A stretch of DNA of 64,000 nucleotides from Cyclina sinensis (Eukaryota > Mollusca > Bivalvia > Venerida > Veneridae). The position numbers and the translations under genes were made by a program. The stretch covers positions 5,727,104 to 5,791,103 of the forward strand of contig JAAONU010000001.1 of assembly GCA_012932295.1 (NCBI GenBank), in the 5' to 3' direction. The notes under the pieces were generated by a model that was not told the DNA's origin, searched no databases, and saw nothing but the letters and a program-made list of their open reading frames with translations. Positions 34,161 through 46,119 of this stretch are shown here, one piece after another; the stretch's first letter is position 1, and each line of letters opens with the position of its first letter.

Positions 34161-34480
34161 ATACATCTGGTTTTTCAGTTTTGCGGCAATCTTGGACGCT
34201 TTTTTTATTTTTATCGTCTCCAACCACTGAAAGTCCATTTCATATTATACAGACTCTGATTATCATTTTGGTTTATAAGACTCAGTGTTACAAGTCGTAG
34301 ACCGGTTGACCGCCTAAATATGCAAAATAATTGGACCTGTTTGCTACACTGTAAGGATCAGGGACTGCCGATTTGATAGACCGGAAGAGATGTTTAGGAA
34401 CAGAATCGTTTTTGGCATTAATAGTTCGAAAGCCAGGGAGAAATTAATAAACGAGAGTGACAACTTGACATGCGACAAAA
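34161..34480. other. No gene seen
   Basis: Unrecognised sequence before the second Gypsy-like element. No 5' LTR matching the one at 38579 is visible. Confidence 0.4.
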
Positions 34481-34499
34481 CCATTCAGATTATGCAGAA

Positions 34500-34800
34500 C
34501 ATTGAATATTGTTAGAAACAGCTGTAAGCAATTGGCAAAGAAAATGTGGATGTCGTCAAATACAAACAAAAATGCCCAGACAACCGCCATCAACAACATC
34601 AACAGGCCGATCAACAGAAATCTGTAGCAGGAAACTCCAAAGAAGGAAATTGCACAAATTGTGGACGAAGGAAACACATATAGATCTAAAACTGTCCGGC
34701 GAGAAACGTGACATAACTGTGGAAAACTGAACCATTTCGTCAGCGTGTGCAAATTAAAATACCGAAATGTTCTAAATGATAGTTCTGTAAACGGATTTAA
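34500..34800 (+). pseudogene. Gag nucleocapsid remnant (zinc knuckles)
   Basis: Plus-strand translation around 34648-34760 gives CTNCGRRKH, two stops, then NCPARNVTCHNCGKLNHFVS and VCK. These are two CCHC-type knuckles of a retroelement nucleocapsid. The capsid upstream is not recognisable. Confidence 0.6.
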
Positions 34801-34914
34801 AATCAAGTGATTCAGATACTGAGAACAATCAGGAATTTTTCATTGATAAAAGGTAAATGTTTCTTCATCTACTGAACGTGCTTTTGTACTTATATGTTGG
34901 CCTCTCCCACACAC

Positions 34915-35200
34915 CCCAACAAATTTAAATTAGACACAGGCAGTGCTCTGGACATCCTTGCCTTATTAATCCACCTTAAAAGAACTTAACATCAAGCACC
35001 CTCTCGAGGTCTCCGATAGTCATTTGACTTCTTACACTGGAAACAGGTTACCTGTCTGTGACATGCTCAACCTGCACATAAGTTACAAAGATAAAAGCTG
35101 TCAATCAAATTTCTTCATAAAAGGTAGCAACACCGTTCCCGTCCTGAGTTTACAAACATCAGTTAACCTCAGCCTGATTTAGCTGACCTACTCAGTATCT
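34915..35200 (+). pseudogene. Aspartic protease remnant
   Basis: FKLDTGSALDILALL near 34921 carries D-T-G-S. The remainder is out of frame. Short and broken. Confidence 0.55.
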
Positions 35201-35209
35201 GCATCACTT

Positions 35210-35950
35210 GATAAACAAAAGGTTATATCAGAGTATGAAGATTTAAAGGTGCAGAGGTAATCCCGGGGGAGAGCAAGTTACATATTAAGCCATACGCAAT
35301 TCCTGTAATTAACCCGTCCTGCAGGATTCAAGAAACATTGAGAAGTAGATAAAAGGGAAAACTCCAGCATATTGAAAAAGAATATATCATCACGAAAGTA
35401 ACAGAACCTACAAATTCGTTAATTTCACCATAACAGTGTAGAAGAAAACGGGAAATTGAGTTTAGGCATTGATCCTAAAAACCTTAATGACGCCATAAGA
35501 ATGCCCCATACCCTATTCACACTATCACACTATTGAAGACGTGACATCACGTCTGACAGATGCAAAATACTTTAGCATACTTGACATTACTCGCTCTTAC
35601 TAGAGCGTAAAACTTGACAAAAACTCATCCATCTGGACAACTGGACGGTATTAGGCAGATACCGCTGATTAAGACTGCCATACGGCATCAAGTGATATCT
35701 TCATGCAGAAAATTGACGAAATTTCTGAGGGACTTGACATTGTCGACATTTTGATTTATGGAAAATATCGCGAGGAGCATGACGCAAAACTACGCAAAGC
35801 CCTTGACGAAGCAAAATCAGCGGGAATTAAATTCAACCCAAACAAATGTGTCATAGGAGTCACTGGAGTGCCTTTCTTTGTACCCCTGATCACAGACTGA
35901 AACCAGACCCTCCAAAAATCGAGGCAATAGTAAACATCGAAGCTTCGAAG
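35210..35950 (+). pseudogene. Reverse transcriptase remnant
   Basis: Pieces include GKLSLGIDPKNLNDAIRM, SRLTDAKYFSILDITRSY and MQKIDEISEGLDIVDILIYG, then KYREEHDAKLRKALDEA. In related elements the active site reads VADDILIYG; here it is 'DIVDILIYG', so one of the paired catalytic Asp residues is lost. Several stops occur before 35700. Confidence 0.75.
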
Positions 35951-35959
35951 AGGAAGAAG

Positions 35960-36450
35960 AGTGGGAGAATGTCCTTAGTATGGCTAATTTTTTGCAGAAA
36001 CTTGAGCCAAACCTGGCCAAGGTTACCAGTCCCATGAGAGCATTGCGTAAAAAAGAATTAGAATTCATGTGGGATGTACCACAGTCACAGTCATTAGATA
36101 AAATGAAGGAAATCGTTACGAAAAGTCCTGTGGTTGCTTACTTTGATTCCAAAAAGCCAGTGACACTTGAATGCGACTGTTCCAAATATGGATGTGGGGC
36201 CGTCTTTTTCCAAGATGGCCGCCCGGTGGCATTCGCTTCCAAGACATTGGCTGATACAGAGTCCTGCTATACAAATATAGAACAGGAATTGAACGCAATA
36301 GTATTTGCATGTACATGTTTTTCATCAATATGTGTATGGCAGAATTGTAACTGTACACAGTGACAATAAGATCTTAAGCGCAAACATGCAGAAAAATCTA
36401 TGTGCATGTCCTCCTAGGTTACAAAGGATCGACTGACAATGAGCAAATAT
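35960..36450 (+). pseudogene. RNase H remnant
   Basis: Contains FLQKLEPNLAKVTSPMRAL, KKPVTLECDCSKYGCGAVF (catalytic Asp region) and FASKTLADTESCYTNIEQE (Glu region). The frame ends at 36363 and later RNase H motifs are degenerate. Confidence 0.75.
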
Positions 36451-36739
36451 GACTTAACGTCAAATTTGTAAAAAGTAAAAAGTACCTGTAAACGACCTGC
36501 CCTCAATACAGCCTCTCAAAGAGAAATTTAGCAATAAAGACTTTGACCTTTATGTACGCTTTGTGATCAAAGGTTTACACTGTACTGATCGCAGACTTGT
36601 GTCTTTGAGACAGGACACAAAGAACGATGCAAACATGAATCTGTTGAAGCACACAATCTTGATAGGTGGCCAATTTCCAGCGCAGAATGTATCCTGCGAA
36701 AGTGGAATATTTCAACCAGAGAGATGACCTCTCTGTAGC

Positions 36740-38130
36740 AGACGACATAATATTCAATGGTTCTCTTAAAGAAACAACTAATAGAATCAGGTCATCAAGG
36801 TCACATGGGTGTGGCAAAAACTGTACGAATGGTCAAAGGCGCAATGTTCTGGCCTGGCATGGTTAAACAAATAATCAATTATTTTTCTCAATGTGCTTTA
36901 TGTCAAAAATATAGCTATTCAAACGCAAAAGAAACTTTGATGTCTCATAACCTATCGGACAGACCATGGCAAACAATGCCGCTGACCATTCTCATTTGAC
37001 AACAATAATAGTGAAAAATGCATATCAGGAAAATCCACAGTTAAAAACACAGCCTCCCTACACAGTCAAAACGTAGTAGAAAAAAAGTAGAAGTTAATTG
37101 ATATATCAATTAAAAAAGACACCACAAGCAATTAACGAAAAAGAGAGCTCGATGGGTTACCGTCTTGGAACTAAACACATGCCACTGTGGGTTTAAACCA
37201 GGTTATAGGATGCCCCAATCTCACACTTGCCCGAACCGGATTTTAATGAACAAACAAGAACAAGTTGTCTTGGTGAATTAAATCCAACCCACCCACCAAC
37301 TCGACAAAGTTGCAAGCACACAGACATAAAAAATAAAAAAAAGCTAATCGTATTGTAAAGCAAAAGGATTGGCAGTCAATAACTTTACTGAGACCAGAGC
37401 ATTTGTAGTCAAATCAGCAAGAGCACGATTGAAAACCTATCTTGTCACTGTAGACTATTACTATTGAAGTAGACGCTCTCTCGAATGCCTAGTGTATCTC
37501 TGTAATAAGGAAACAGAAAGTCCCTATGGGCTGATGCGGCATATGTAACAAACATGTGACAGACAATGATTCGCAATTCTCCGCAGAAATTTTGTCGGAT
37601 TCTACAAAATGGGGGATTCCAAACGCCACATCAAGCCCGTTGCAGTAATGGTCTCGCTGAGAAAACAGTATCGATTGTTAAAAGAATATTTAAAAAAGCA
37701 CAGCAAAGCCAAACAGGTCCCTATTTGTCTATCGTAGAATACATACACCTCTTATGATTGTGTTCCCCAAAGACAACTTATAATGGTTAGAAAAACAAAA
37801 TATATTTAGCCTGTCACCAATGATCAACTGAAGTCCCAAAGCATCGACCTAAAAATCGCAAAAGAAAAGATGCAAGCTATCAAACAAAAACCAAAATCTA
37901 GCTATGATAAAGCTGCCCCAAAACTTCCGCCTCTAAAATTAAATGAGTATTTATGGCTTCAGGTTAACAAACACCGGGAACCGGCCAAAGCCATTAAAAT
38001 CCGCAATGACCGTTCTTACACAGTGCAAACTAAACCAGTGGGTATCTACTGCAAAAAAAAAACAGTCAAGCTTAACAAAACAAGGGAAATATTTCCAGTA
38101 ATTCAAGAATTTGCGCCTAAAATCGTGTAA
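36740..38130 (+). pseudogene. Integrase remnant, split by an insertion
   Basis: The zinc-binding part (ESGHQGHMGVAKTVRMVKGA, MFWPGMVKQI, CALCQKYSYSNAKETL) lies at 36757-36990. The core start breaks off near 37011 and resumes near 37440 (VTVDYYY, EVDALSNA, VTDNDSQFSAEIL). The break is filled by repeat Z. A C-terminal basic region (37870-38130) has QVNKHREPAKAIKIRNDRSY. Multiple stops are present. Confidence 0.75.
37012..37431 (+). repeat. Dispersed repeat Z inserted in integrase
   Basis: Matches the reverse complement of 57004-57420 over its whole length ('acacagcctccctacacagt', 'acttgcccgaaccgga', 'actttactgagaccagagc', 'aatcagcaagagcacgat'). Integrase-coding text lies directly on both sides. 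No terminal repeats or coding capacity were recognised. Confidence 0.7.
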
Positions 38131-38578
38131 GACTCTTCTTCAAATAGTTCTTTATTGTGCTCCAACGACACGAATTTTTCAGTACCAAACAATCATGCCC
38201 AAGCCATGACTCCCGAATGCAATGATATACCCCGCCAAAATGACCCTTATATTGCACGTTCAGACAGGGAGGAAAAACGGATCAAAATGTACTTTAATGA
38301 AAACTGAATAAATAAATGAGTGAACATGTTATGCAGAGAACATTAACACGCACGATGGAAATAAAACGCATCGGATGAACTTTAATCATACTTTACTAAG
38401 ACTTGCGCTTATACTTGACGATATCTATATTATACAAATCATTTATCTTTCATAAATAATTGTTTTTTCGAAAGTGAATATTCATAATTGCATAATGTTA
38501 TGTCAATTATCATTATTTTGAAACAATATTTGATAGGCACTGACTTAAAGAGTCTCAATTTTTCAAGGAGAGGGAAAT

Positions 38579-38880
38579 GTTACCATATTACGTTTCTGGA
38601 ATGAACTTTAGTAAAATTTCCATTGCGTCACGCTCTGCTACACTGGTCAGCCTTTCCTATACATTGTAGAATTCCCGCCAATGTCGCAGTCCATTCATTA
38701 AACAAATGTATAATCAAGTTTCCAGTGTGAATCGCACCCGCACCGAACGGTACCAACCGCCATGCAATGCAAAATAAGAACGCCATAGTCCACTTAGCCA
38801 TTGCAACAACCCCAAAAAATTGCGCAAATAACCGGGATATAAGTATCCTACTCAAACCACACCGGTGACAGGCGTTAAAT
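38579..38880 (+). repeat. Probable 3' LTR of the second Gypsy-like element
   Basis: Begins TGTTACCATATTACG right after a polypurine tract. Contains 'aatgaactttagtaaaattt' and 'gccaatgtcgcagtccattc', shared with the LTR-like scrap at 15663-15840. The right end is approximate. Confidence 0.55.
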
Positions 38881-38929
38881 GTATGACAACAAGACTCTAT
38901 TCAGTCATTATCCTTTAAATTTTATAAAA

Positions 38930-39900
38930 ATATTTCGAACTTGATAAAAATAAATATGTGGCAGAAGTATTGTTGGACATGCCTAGAGCCTTTGATTGCC
39001 TTTCTTACGACCTGCTTATACTTAAATTAAAGTATAATGGTGTTCCCTAGGGATCCATTCTTAGGCCCTCCTGTTTCAAATATTCATAAATGATATTTTT
39101 CAGTAGTAGTAATTTGTATAACTGAGCTGATGATAATACTTTATCACATTCAAATCATGATGTAAAAGTAGTACAAATTATTTGGAATAGAATAATCTCT
39201 CTTTAATAAAATGTTTTCAAATAACAAAATGCAAGCTAACCCAGATAAATTTCAAACTATAGCAATAGGGCCAAATTCAAATGAATGTATTTCAAGCATT
39301 AATTTAGAAAATAATTCAAACAGCTGTGAAGAGGAAGTTAAAACTGTTCATGGTTACAATTGACTTTCTCATGTCTCTTGTCTCAAACATATGAAAGAAA
39401 ACATCTAGGATAGTTAAATGTATTAAACCGCTTAGAGAAATATCTCTGTAAATTAAGCAAACTAAATGTCTATTATTCTATTAGTATGTCTAACTTCATT
39501 TGTGTCCCTTAACAAGGCATTTTTTGTCGAAGTAACACTAAGAAAAAGATTGAGAAAATAAAAGAAAGAGCCTTGCGCTTTATATATAATGATTTTACAT
39601 CCAATTATTAAGCCACAGTTACCCTAATTACCGAAATAGAGCAAAATCAAAACATTTTCATATCAAGATTTCACACATTCAGGATGTCGTTTATAAGATG
39701 TTTCTATTCAACCAGTAGAAAATCTAACTTACTTCTGACAGCAGTGCATGCAGAGCATTTAAAGTCAGGGACAGGCTTTTTTTTTAACATAAATGGATTC
39801 AAAAACTTAAAACGCCTTACCCACTTGGTTTAAATGATGATTTATCAAGAAGGTAACATTGAAAAAGTCCTGATTATGACATTTTAGAATCACTCGAAAT
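38930..39900 (+). pseudogene. LINE reverse transcriptase scrap, internally deleted
   Basis: Translation in mixed frames gives RAFDCLSYDLLILKLKYNG, then VP.GSILRPSCF, then ADDNTLSH and NNKMQANPDKFQTIAIGPNS. The segment that should separate 'KYNG' from 'VPqGSILgP' (template-binding region) is missing, an internal deletion. Numerous stops follow. Confidence 0.6.
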
Positions 39901-40149
39901 CGAGGTTACATGGGAGTAGGACTAAAAGTAACATCAAGAGAAAGTCACGTGTTCGTTGTTCAATTTATGACCTTCAAATTATTCTAAAACAACCTGGCAG
40001 ACATTCTATGCATTCACGTTTAGCATCTATTTCTAAATGAAATATGCAGAGACCGGATGCGGAAGCCGATGACATCGTTATAAAACTCATCCACTTTATG
40101 AAGCTGCAAGTCTTATTCAGTGTTACGCTCGGCATGTCCTCCGACCACT
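39901..40149. other. Left flank of the BEL/Pao element; no gene seen
   Basis: No recognisable coding content; the short frames on both strands overlap the LTR and are incidental. Confidence 0.4.
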
Positions 40150-40154
40150 CATTG

Positions 40155-40544
40155 TGTCGCGAATTTAGCGATATCTTTATTTTGATAGATTCTCTGTACA
40201 TTATATTTAAGTTTTATTGTTTAGTTTCACCGCCGGCTTTACCCAGGTATTGCACGAGAATTTCTTCTCGCATATCAGTAATACAACGGCCCAATTTATC
40301 TATTATTCTTTTGTTATTCGCTTGTTATATAAACTGACCAAATTTTAGCAATTGTGTTTTTTTTTCCTTGGAATAGGTAGGAATTTGAGTAGAACTGAAT
40401 TTTAAAGTGTATTTGTGTATTAAATAAAATATCATTATTTGGTTGAAATTGAAAGTAAAATAAAATAAGCAAATTAATATCAAAAAGGTGTGTTTGTTCA
40501 TTGTCGGATTAATTAAACTAAAAGTTAAAAGGATATTCACGACA
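40155..40544 (+). repeat. 5' LTR of the BEL/Pao element
   Basis: 390 bp. It lacks an internal ~120 bp block present in the 3' LTR (roughly 47545-47665, 'tttatcggcggtttagtg' to 'cacgagattttgtat'). Confidence 0.85.
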
Positions 40545-40549
40545 TTGAT

Positions 40550-40566
40550 TGGTTCCGGAACCCGAA
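40550..40566 (+). promoter_or_regulatory. Candidate primer-binding site
   Basis: 'tggttccggaacccg' begins five bases after the 5' LTR. TGG is the expected start of a tRNA-complementary site. The tRNA was not identified. Confidence 0.5.
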
Positions 40567-40679
40567 AGTCATACAAATATGACTTCAATGCTGTATGTAA
40601 AAGCCGTGCGAACAAGATACAAGAACACACTCATGGAATTTGTCAAGTAAGGTAAAATTTTCATTTATTTAGAAAATAC

Positions 40680-42075
40680 AGAGCTAACAGAAAAGCTTGA
40701 AATGCAAACGGCAAAATAAGCTGATGTTTTATCCGAGACTGATCCGGAGAACTCAGAACAATTGCAAACAATCGCAAAGAAAGATACGGATTTAATTTCC
40801 GAAGCTTCTGATTTGCAATTTCGCCTTGAAAGTCTGAGGGAGAAACTTCTGTCTGGAAACAGAACACATGCCCCGTCTCCCGATTATAAAGAGATAATTG
40901 ATATGCAACACGAATTTCAGAATCTTGTTGTAAATCAAATCAAACAACAAAATGAACAAATGACAATGCAACAGGGGTATTTTGATAGACAGGAAAAGAG
41001 AGAGTTAGATAAAGCCATGACTGTGAAAATGCATTAACTGGACATGAGTTCATTCAACGGTGAAAAATTGAAATGGAGAGAATTTTGGGACACATTCGAT
41101 ACATATGTTCACACTAACAAGAACTTACTAGATATTCAGAAATTCAATTACCTACGTGGTAAATTATACGGAGAAGCAAGGCATGTTATATCCGGTCTAG
41201 AATTATCAGCTGATAATTACCACGTAGCTATCAAGCTATTGCATGAATGGTTCGGAAATACACAAGAATTAGTTGATTTACACTATCGGAAGTTGATTAA
41301 TATGCAAAGTGCATCCAACAATGTTCAAAGTTTGAGATATTTCATAGAAACGGTAGAGAAACATCTTCGTAGTTTAGAGGTACTACACAAAGATATCAAT
41401 CAAGATGATTTCATCTCTATGATAAGAGAAAAACTACCGGAAGCTGTATTACTACAGCTTGAATTATCTAATAGTGAAGATAGCACTTGGACATAACACA
41501 AATTTCGTCAAAAGTTGAATGCATATATTAGTACAAGGGAGAGAAGTGAGAAAAAGAATAGCATTGACAAAAATAAAACCAAACAGACCACCGGTGATAC
41601 ACAAGGAAACACCGATAATAGGTCCAAGAAACAAATTCATGGAGCGATGTCTGGCTTTAGCTATAGGAGACCTTTCACTACGTTCGGTCCCCAGAGAGGG
41701 TTTCAAAATGAACAAAGACGTTTAACATCGGGTGAAACTCTAGTAATAAATGATGTGCAAAGGAAACATGCAAACATCAATTCCAATAAAGACTATTCTA
41801 CACTTTGTAAGATATTGCGAAAAAAAACATTGGAGTGACGAATGTCCAAAGTATAGAACAATTGAAGAAAGGAAAAAAGTACTAAAAGGCAGCTGTTATG
41901 TCTGCCTCAAGCTTGGACATAAATCCAGTGATTGTGAAAAAGGAAAGCTGTGTACACATTGTGATGAGAGAAATAGTCACCACAGAAGTCTGTGTCTAGT
42001 AAAGTTTGGGAACTCAGCCAAAATTTCACATCTATCAGGTGACGTGAATGATGATTGCACGAATGATGTTGCTGC
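40680..42075 (+). pseudogene. BEL/Pao gag with zinc knuckles
   Basis: A coiled segment (40762-41037: ISEASDLQFRLESLREKLLS, then Gln-rich) is followed, after a stop at 41035-41037, by the DUF1759-like capsid (41044-41496: SFNGEKLKWREFWDTFD, FNYLRGKLYGEARHVISGLE, ALELLHEWFG-type text). After another stop the frame changes. 41750-42060 gives CEKKHWSDECPKYRTIEER, CYVCLKLGHKSSDCEKG and CTHCDERNSHHRSLC, three knuckle-like motifs typical of BEL gag. At least three frame breaks are present. Confidence 0.85.
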
Positions 42076-42610
42076 ATGTGGAACCGTTCAATACATACAA
42101 AGTCCTACAGCAGAAAATGGATTAGCCTCTTTTGGAGAAATGATATTAATGCAAACTGTTTTAAAACAAAGGTATATAATCCACAGAATGGAAAAGAAGA
42201 AGAAATTCGAATTCTTCTTGATTCAGGTTCCCAAAGATCATACGTGTCTGGCTCATTAGCAAAGCGACTTAACTTGAAATCAGAAGGTAGTGAAAACATA
42301 AATGTAATGACCTTTGGTTCTGACAAGTCAAAATTCATCAAGACAAAGATATCATCAATAAATCAAGGTAAAGAGTGGTGTAAAGGTTGATGTTTCTGTG
42401 AATATTGTGCCTGTTATCAGTGGCACAATTCATAGAAAACCTTTTGGACAACTCTCTAAAAATGCCAGTGAGATTCTTAACACCGTTGAACTGGCTGATA
42501 CAATTACAAGACAGCCTGAAACGTGTGAAATTGAGATGTTAATAGGTAACGACTATTACCTAGATATTGTACTATGTCAGAAATTAGAAATAGGGCCCGG
42601 TCTTTATATA
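42076..42610 (+). pseudogene. BEL/Pao protease (DUF1758-like)
   Basis: IRILLDSGSQRSYVSGSLA carries D-S-G, the active-site triad form found in Pao-type proteases, followed by LNLKSEGSENINVMTFGSD. A frame shift at about 42375 leads to 42398-42616 (VPVISGTIHRKPFGQL, EMLIGNDYYLDIV). The coding sequence is then cut at 42610 by the inserted DNA element. Confidence 0.8.
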
Positions 42611-43514
42611 CCGTAAAGTAATTTCTGCGGGCTCAATATCTGCGTTTTTTGAAACAGAGGTCTTAAACGCTACTATTTCTGCGACTAATTTGCATAGTTG
42701 TATTCTGCGGTTCCGTCTACCGTTTTTTTTAAAAATCAGACGTGACTTCGGAAATTAGAGAATGATAAAGTATCGTATCGGCGAAAACGGAATACAAATA
42801 AAAATTTTATATCAAATTATTCAGGTTAGAACAACAGTTAATTTGCATTTATTTAATTGGAAGACATCGAGTCGTTTTCCCAGTGATAGGAATTCACCTG
42901 TGAATAAAAAAAGTGTTAATCACGCCTTTTGATCCCTATAGATCATTTAACAATATGGGTACAATAGATCGTAATGATACAAAAAGATTACCGGTATGTT
43001 TATAACAGTTTATAACAGTACAATGCTATACAAAATTATCAAAATATATTCTTTTATTTATAACAACAGTTACATTATTTATAGAAAACATTTTGTTTTG
43101 GTTAAACCTGCATTTAATGTAATATACATTTTGTTTTTGTTTTTATTATACCGATATGCTTTATTTTAAAAGTTTAAATCTAAATAAAATTATTGTGATT
43201 TGGAGTACCGGTATTTTAACGTTTTAATTAACCTTGCAGTGTACCAGCAAACTTTTTTCTATACGTTTATTCAATACCAATACATAATCATAATATAACG
43301 GTAATGTAATGACAAAACCAGTAATCAGCAGTAAAGCCGACAACGCTAAAGGGCAGTGTATTATACAATACCGGAAAAACACAATGTCACATGAATTTGC
43401 ATCAAAAATACAGCAAGATCGGCTTAAATTTCTGCGGATTTTAAATCTGCGGTCTCGTTTTCATCCGCAGATATAGCAGAAATAAAGTTCCCGCAGAAAT
43501 AAGTACTTATACGG
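42611..43514. mobile_element. 904 bp non-autonomous DNA element inside BEL pol
   Basis: The left end 'ccgtaaagtaatttctgcgg' and right end 'gcagaaataagtacttatac', then 'gg', are imperfect inverted repeats. TA flanks both sides (42609-42610 and 43515-43516). Removing the element plus one TA joins the two halves of the pol frame in register, direct evidence for a TA-duplicating insertion. The interior is AT-rich with 'tctgcgg' repeats near both ends and no transposase. Confidence 0.8.
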
Positions 43515-44730
43515 TACTAAGTTCAAGATGTGGTTGGATATTAACGGGACGTATAAAGCAAGATGAAAAGGAAAATCAAGACATGAACATTATGATTCTG
43601 ACATATTATGGTGATAACATGACCAAAACTAATTCATTCATCAACATTGATAAAGAATTGCCTATAACTCCAAACTTAAAGGATTTCTAGAAAGTGGAAT
43701 CAATAGGTATTATGGACAACCCAGTCCTATCAAATGACGAAAAGGTCATGACAATGTTCAGAGATACATTGTCATTTCCTGAAGGCCGCTATCAAGTTAA
43801 ATGGCCGTGGAAATATGATATACCAGATCTCCCTACAAACAGGGAACTAGCATATGGTCGACTCAAATCTGTTGTCACCAAACTACAAAAGAAACCTGAC
43901 CTGATGAATAAGTACAATGAGGTAATACAAGATCAACTAGAACAATGGATAATTGAACAAGTGAATGAGTATTCGCGGCCTATAGGGCCCTTCCATTATA
44001 TCACTCTCCATGCTGTATTGACACCAACAAAATCAACGACAAAGCTACGCATTGTCTATGATGCGTCCGCAAAGACGAAAGAAAGTCATAGAAGTTTAAA
44101 CAAGACCATTTACAGAGGTCCAGTGATGTTACATGACCTCTGTGGTATACTGATAAGGTTTCGCCTCCACAAGAGGCTAATAAAGAGAAGGCCTTCTTTC
44201 AGATTGGCCTCCAGCCCAGTGAAACAGATGTAACACGCTTCTTGTGGATAAAAAATAACAACAAACCAATTACTGAGAAAGGAAACCTTATTGAATATAG
44301 ATTTCGTCGTGTTCCATTTGGAGTGATTTCATCTCCGTTTCTGCTCGGAGCTACTCCAATAGCAAATAAATTGAAAAACGATATCTACGTAGACAACCGT
44401 GTCACTGGAACTAATTCTCAAACTGATGCTATAGAGCTTTATCAAAGTGCAAATTGATATTCAATGAAATATCCATGAATTTTACAGAATGGGTAATTAA
44501 CAGTGGTCATGTAAATTCAACAATTCAAAGTAAAGATAGAGCTGATTCAAGTGGAATGAAGGTACTTGGGCATAATTGGGATATAACCACTGACACAATT
44601 TCAATCAAACAACGTACTGATGAACAAAGTGTAGAAAAGAAAGGAACCAAACGTAGCGTTCTGAAAACAGTGGCATCAATATTTGATCGGCTTGGACTAT
44701 GTTCTCCAAAGGAAAGCTTATGATTCAGAC
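43515..44730 (+). pseudogene. BEL/Pao reverse transcriptase
   Basis: 43694-44233 encodes RT fingers and palm (LSFPEGRYQVKWPWKYD, GPFHYITLHAVLTPTKST, KLRIVYDASAKTKESHRSLN). 44242-44457 adds YRFRRVPFGVISSPFLLGAT and the active-site region DIYVDNRVTGT, where related elements have YVDD, so the second Asp is Asn. 44454-44723 adds KVLGHNWDITTDTISIK. Frame changes at about 44150-44240 and 44455 and the Asp-to-Asn change indicate an inactive enzyme. Confidence 0.85.
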
Positions 44731-44814
44731 CTTACAGAGTAGAGGATTGGATTGGATTGGGACGATGAAATTACAAAAGCAGAAAATGTGGAATAGCAAA
44801 CAGTCAAATGTGAT

Positions 44815-45678
44815 TTGAATAAAATAAGCGATATCAAGCTACATCGCTGTGTAACGATTCCAAACTACACCGATGGTGAAAGTACTCTAGCTTGTTTTAG
44901 TGATGCGTCAGCAAAATCCTATGCATGTGCTATATATCTCCATCAAGCATTGGAGGACGAAAGCAAAGCTGAACTAATTATGTCAAAGTCAAGACTTGCT
45001 CCACTTAAACAATTGATTATCCCTAAATTAGAAGTCATGGCAGTGCTTACTGGAGTGAGATGCTTACACTTTGTGCTGAATCAGTTAAAACTGAGTATCA
45101 AAAGATGTTTTATGTGGACCGATTCACAGTGTGTGTTGCATTGGTTAAACTCAAAGAAAGAACACTCAGTCTTTGTCAGAAACAAAGTGTCTGATATTAA
45201 GACACACAAGAATGTTGAATTCGGATTTGTAAGAACTTCTGAAAATCCTGCCTACATCGCTATATGTGGCATGGACACCCACAGTCTTCAAAATAGTGAT
45301 ATGTGGTGGCACGGACCAACATGGCTTTCTTTACCAAAGTCAGAATGGCCTTTATATTATATAAACAGAGTCAAGACTGAACTTAAACACGATACAATTA
45401 AAGAGGTTGAAGATAAAAATCAAGATCAAGTTATAAGTAATGTGTATATGAAATCAGAAACAGGACCGTGTGGAAACGATGTCGAACGTCTCTCATCTGT
45501 GACAAAACTTGTAAGAGTGACAGCATATGTTTTAAGATTTATAAGAAAAATACCTGGTAGAACTAACCGAAGCTACGGTGTTATCTCGACCGAAGAACTT
45601 AAAAATGCAAAGATATTATTGTTGAGACATCTGCAAACAAAACATTACTCAGAAACTATTTCGGTATATTTCAGGTAG
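44815..45678 (+). pseudogene. BEL/Pao RNase H and start of integrase
   Basis: A 287-codon open stretch contains LACFSDASAKSYACAIYLH (Asp), LIIPKLEVMAVLTGVR (Glu) and FMWTDSQCVLHWLNSK (Asp), the Pao-type RNase H triad. It continues through NPAYIAICGMDTHSLQNSDMW (usually 'NPADxxSRG') to LLRHLQTKHYSETI, the first motif of the integrase N-terminus. Integrase text then stops abruptly. Confidence 0.85.
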
Positions 45679-45679
45679 A

Positions 45680-45874
45680 TTGTTATAACAATAATTCAAT
45701 GCCCCGGCGGAGTATACAACTCTACGGTGGTCAAATTTTACACGCCTGACTGAATAACGCACGTGCATTCATGAACTAAAATTACATGTCACTCATTCAG
45801 TTCAAGCTCAAGCTAAGACGTGTCAGTAAAGGTGAAGCATAGTGACAATATTTTACAATTTTAAAAGTTTGAAA
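45680..45874 (+). other. Junction between BEL pol and the zinc-finger segment
   Basis: Sequence changes character after 45680: 'ccccggcggagtatacaact', then 'cattcagttcaagctcaagc'. Nothing here resembles integrase. It could be a 5' untranslated region of the following reading frame. Confidence 0.4.
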
Positions 45875-46083
45875 ATGGAATATGATACAAGGCATTATTG
45901 CACCCAGTGCTCTCGTAGTTATAAACAGTACAAAGGACTTAGGCGGCATATCACTGAAGCACATACAAATATCCAACGTTACTTATGTGGAATTAATCAG
46001 TGTCAAGGAACGTTTATGAGAAAAAAAAATTAAAAAGTCACTTGATGAATGTGCACTACTTCACTTTGAGAGAAGCAAGACAG
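45875..46083 (+). pseudogene. Two-finger C2H2 protein segment (frameshifted in an A-run)
   Basis: The ATG at 45875 has a good context (gaaaATGG). The frame encodes HYCTQCSRSYKQYKGLRRH, then ITEAH (C-x2-C-x12-H-x4-H), and begins a second finger (YLCGINQCQGTFMRK). It stops at 46033, just after an A9 run (46021-46029). One more A would continue the second finger (LKSHLMNVH), so a single-base slip in the A-run is the simplest break. These are not the CCHC knuckles or H2C2 of a retroelement. The source family is unknown. Confidence 0.6.
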
Positions 46084-46119
46084 TAAGTGTTATTTAGTGA
46101 AAGACGACAAGTGAACACA

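Larger units (their letters stand above)
34480..38880 (+). mobile_element. Second Gypsy-like LTR retrotransposon, heavily decayed, plus strand
   Basis: Gag-, protease-, RT-, RNase H- and integrase-derived pieces occur in Ty3/Gypsy order. A polypurine tract 'aaggagagggaaa' (about 38566-38578) is followed by an LTR start 'tgttaccatattacg' (38579). A matching 5' LTR was not found, so the 5' end may be lost. Repeat Z (37012-37431) interrupts integrase. It is a different family from the minus-strand element, judged by its zinc knuckles and integrase text. Confidence 0.75.

Noticed and set aside
45875..46083. Zinc-finger segment as the H2C2 domain of BEL integrase
   Set aside because: The spacing (C-x2-C-x12-H-x4-H) is that of classical C2H2 fingers, not the H-x-H-x-C-x2-C order of retroelement integrases.
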